Shown here: piece after piece, positions 61,904 to 64,000 of the stretch
Layout: each line of letters begins with the position of its first letter
Numbering within the stretch: the stretch's first letter is position 1
NCBI GenBank assembly: GCA_964417925.1
Contig: CAYQJV010000003.1
Location: 1-64,000 of the forward strand
DNA from: CAYQJV01 sp964417925
Lineage (GTDB): Bacteria > Hydrothermota > Tepidihabitantia > B3-TA06 > CAYQJV01
Direction: 5' to 3'
Length of the DNA stretch: 64,000 nt
The notes under the pieces: model-generated
Told to the model about the DNA's origin: nothing
What the model saw: the letters and a program-made list of their open reading frames with translations, nothing else
The model's database searches: none
Program-made: the position numbers and the translations under genes

Positions 61904-63009
61904 TAGAGATAGAAGAGGTTAAAGAAAAAGATATAACTAAGTTTATAAAGTTTGCGTGGAAGATTTATAAAAATGATAAAAATTGGGTACCTCCGTTGAT
62001 TTCAGAGCAAAAAGAAATCTTATCTTTGAAGAAGAATCCGTTTTTTGAACATGCAGAGGGGATTTACTTTATGGCTTATAAAAATGGAGAACCTGTAGGT
62101 AGAATTGCAGGTTTTGTAGACAGAAATCATATTGAATTTCATCAAGAAAATGCAGGATTCTTTGGATTTTTTGAATGTATCAATGATTTTGAAGTTGCCC
62201 GCGTATTGTTTGATTCGGTGAAGAATTGGCTTAAGGGAAAGGGAATGGAAATAATGAGAGGTCCTATGAATCCTTCTACAAACGATGAGTGTGCTTTCTT
62301 ACTTGAGGGATATGATTCTCCACCTGTTATAATGATGACCTATAATCCTCCGTATTATCATGATCTTGTAAAACGTTATGGGATGAGAAAGGCAAAGGAT
62401 CTGTATGCATATTACCACTGGACACACAGACCGTTACCTGAGAAGTTAATGAGAATAGTGGAGAAGTTGAAGAATAAAAAGGAAATTCAGGTAAGGCCTA
62501 TCACACCTGAAACACTGGAAGAAGATATAAAAAAGATCAAAATCATATATAACTCAGCTTGGGCAAAGAACTGGGGATTTGTTCCTATGACAGAGCATGA
62601 GTTTGATGTAATGGTGGAGAAATTGAAACAGATATATATTCCAGAACTTGCATTACTTGCAGAAATAGATGGAGAACCTGCAGGTGTTAGTGTTACCATT
62701 CCTGATTATAATCAGGTGCTTATACATTTGAATGGAAGATTAACTCCTTGGGCTATTATTAAGTTCTTTTATTATAAGAGAAAGGTAGATCAATTAAGAC
62801 TTTTAATATTAGGGGTAAGGCCTGAATTTCAAAAAACAGGGGTGGATGCATTGTTATATTATCATACCTTTGAAAATGCAAAAAAGTTGGGTTACAAAGG
62901 AGGAGAAATTTCATGGATTCTTGAAGATAACTATATGATCATAAGACCTATTGAGATGTTTGGGGCAAAGTTATATAAGAAGTATAGAATATATGAGATT
63001 GATATCTAA
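61900..63009 (+). CDS. GNAT-like acyltransferase paired with the serine-palmitoyltransferase-like gene
   Basis: A 369-residue protein with a GNAT-type fold split over both halves ([24 protein letters not shown] early; GRIAGFVDR and [16 protein letters not shown] in the middle; late [22 protein letters not shown], an acyl-CoA loop). The bacterial ceramide synthase identified in Caulobacter is, as I recall, a GNAT-like protein of this general kind, and the pair with serine palmitoyltransferase suggests N-acylation of a sphingoid base. ATGA overlap. Converges directly with the fusion gene on the other strand. Confidence 0.65.
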   Translation: MIEIEEVKEKDITKFIKFAWKIYKNDKNWVPPLISEQKEILSLKKNPFFEHAEGIYFMAYKNGEPVGRIAGFVDRNHIEFHQENAGFFGFFECINDFEVARVLFDSVKNWLKGKGMEIMRGPMNPSTNDECAFLLEGYDSPPVIMMTYNPPYYHDLVKRYGMRKAKDLYAYYHWTHRPLPEKLMRIVEKLKNKKEIQVRPITPETLEEDIKKIKIIYNSAWAKNWGFVPMTEHEFDVMVEKLKQIYIPELALLAEIDGEPAGVSVTIPDYNQVLIHLNGRLTPWAIIKFFYYKRKVDQLRLLILGVRPEFQKTGVDALLYYHTFENAKKLGYKGGEISWILEDNYMIIRPIEMFGAKLYKKYRIYEIDI

Positions 63010-64000
63010 TCAACAAAAACAGGATTTTTGAATTAAAAACCATATATAAGATATTAAAAAAGAAAGTACGAGGTTCCCATCAATTAAAGTTTCAAATAAA
63101 ACATCTCTATAGAATATAGAGAATTTTTCTTTTATTGTAAATACAAGAATGTAAAGAAAAAGATTAAAGGAAAGGAAGATAGAAAGGGAGGGAGTAAAAT
63201 TTTTAAAATAAGCTAAAGTCATTATCCCTAAGGATAGAGATAAAACTACTACTCCAAGAATTTTTGTTTTAGTTTCTCCGATAAGTACAGGGATACTTTC
63301 AATTCCGGTTACTAAATCTCCTTGTAAGTCTCTTAAACTGTATATAAGAGATCTGCAAAAAGCCATTGTAAATGCAAATAAAAATACTACTAATGTATTT
63401 GGGGAGATACTTTTTCCAGTAGAAAACATGTTTAAAAAAACAAGCATCAATGCCCATGCAGTAGCAAGAAATATGTCTTTGGAGCCTGGAATATCTGCGA
63501 AACTTTTGTATTTAAAAGGAAGGAATTTGAATCTATACAATATTCCAAGAAGGGAAAGCAAAAGCACTGCTCCAAAGGTCTTCCAAGAAAGAAACCATGA
63601 GACTGCAAGGGAAGATGAGACACCAAGAATACCAAGGATGATGAGCAATTTTCTGTGTTTTCTATAAAAATCACTTCTTGCTGGGTAGTTTATATCAAGT
63701 GTCTTTGGATCTGTGAGATGATTTAAAAGATGCATTGCAAATATGTAGGAAGCTGCTATCCATTCAAAAGCAAGAGATGGCTCTATTCCTAAGAGTCTTG
63801 AGCATGCATAGCATAGAGAGGCAGCACTAAAAGCTACGTATAAGTGACTTCTTATAAAAAATCTCCATAACCATAGGATAAATTTTTTAATGCTTTTTCC
63901 CTGAACTTGGAGCTCTTCAAGTTTATAAACTACTCTTTGTATAAGCCAATCCGGAGTTGATGCTCCAGCAGTTACTCCAATTTTTTTAAATTTTTTTATA
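63010..64000 (-). CDS. IspH-UbiA fusion, 3' part (5' end beyond window)
   Basis: The minus frame is open from the window edge to 63010. Its first ~25 visible residues (KKIGVTAGASTPDWLIQRVV) are the characteristic end of IspH, the last MEP-pathway enzyme. Without a stop or start this continues into a UbiA-family membrane prenyltransferase: an Asp-rich region NHLTDPKTLD, the second motif RDLQGDLVTGIESIPVLIG and about seven membrane helices. A Met at 63735 lies inside the UbiA part, after its first membrane segments. UbiA enzymes attach a polyprenyl chain to an aromatic or related acceptor. The aromatic partner is unknown. Confidence 0.82.
   Translation of the reverse strand, partial: IKKFKKIGVTAGASTPDWLIQRVVYKLEELQVQGKSIKKFILWLWRFFIRSHLYVAFSAASLCYACSRLLGIEPSLAFEWIAASYIFAMHLLNHLTDPKTLDINYPARSDFYRKHRKLLIILGILGVSSSLAVSWFLSWKTFGAVLLLSLLGILYRFKFLPFKYKSFADIPGSKDIFLATAWALMLVFLNMFSTGKSISPNTLVVFLFAFTMAFCRSLIYSLRDLQGDLVTGIESIPVLIGETKTKILGVVVLSLSLGIMTLAYFKNFTPSLSIFLSFNLFLYILVFTIKEKFSIFYRDVLFETLIDGNLVLSFLISYIWFLIQKSCFC

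Overview
This AT-rich, gene-dense window runs to 64 kb, and many neighbouring genes overlap by a few bases. It looks like chromosome from a diderm bacterium of the FCB type. The support is a SprA-like type IX secretion translocon, an apparent T9SS sorting tail on a hydrolase, an LptE-like lipoprotein, an LpxL/HtrB-type acyltransferase and a serine-palmitoyltransferase-like enzyme. A class II ribonucleotide reductase, citryl-CoA lyase, RtcA and indolepyruvate:ferredoxin oxidoreductase would suit an anaerobic, perhaps thermophilic, uncultured lineage such as WOR-3 or Hydrothermae. That placement is inference, because no rRNA gene lies in the window. Region 1-5.8 kb (minus strand) is accessory: a type III restriction-modification operon (mod to res, res cut by the window edge) with an HD phosphohydrolase and a YwgA-like protein embedded between its two subunits. 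It is followed by a debris zone of ~11-nt degenerate repeats, a possible restriction-enzyme remnant and a winged-helix protein carrying nested palindromes. Region 5.9-12 kb (minus) holds an ECF sigma/anti-sigma pair with RadC downstream, a secreted VIT-vWA protein sharing a C-terminal domain with the anti-sigma factor, an MBL hydrolase and a TetR repressor. Region 12-15.3 kb is a TetR-controlled operon (radical SAM, HAD, glycosyltransferase), followed by a decayed insertion element. Region 15.6-21.2 kb carries a secreted CocE-type hydrolase, purB, purC, rtcA and a QueG-like protein. Region 21.2-26.9 kb has a vWA lipoprotein, tRNA-Val, a zinc-ribbon/RNase H pair, the acyltransferase and mfd. 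Region 26.9-30.1 kb (minus) is a regulator, citryl-CoA lyase, HD protein and aconitase/LeuC-like operon. Region 30.2-37.6 kb runs from a small membrane protein through nrdJ, der (apparently frameshifted at an A9 run), folD, a prenyl synthase and dxs. Region 37.6-50.4 kb is one long run: sprA, comEA-like, ruvX, mltG, buk, iorA, iorB, recJ and a YfiH-family gene. Region 50.5-55.2 kb has a NYN protein, a probable outer-membrane protein, a CPBP protein, a pseudouridine synthase and an aldehyde dehydrogenase. Region 55.2-64 kb has roadblock and TPR proteins, a transporter pseudogene, lptE, a uracil methyltransferase, an amidohydrolase, a serine-palmitoyltransferase-like/GNAT pair and an IspH-UbiA fusion running off the edge. 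The most striking cross-cutting signal is in the promoters. At least seven genes have a sigma70-type -35/-10 pair (six with a 16-nt spacer) whose -10 box ends only 5-8 nt before the start codon and no Shine-Dalgarno site, which predicts leaderless mRNAs. Other promoters in the window have the same -35/-10 form but lead into normal leaders with GGAGG sites.
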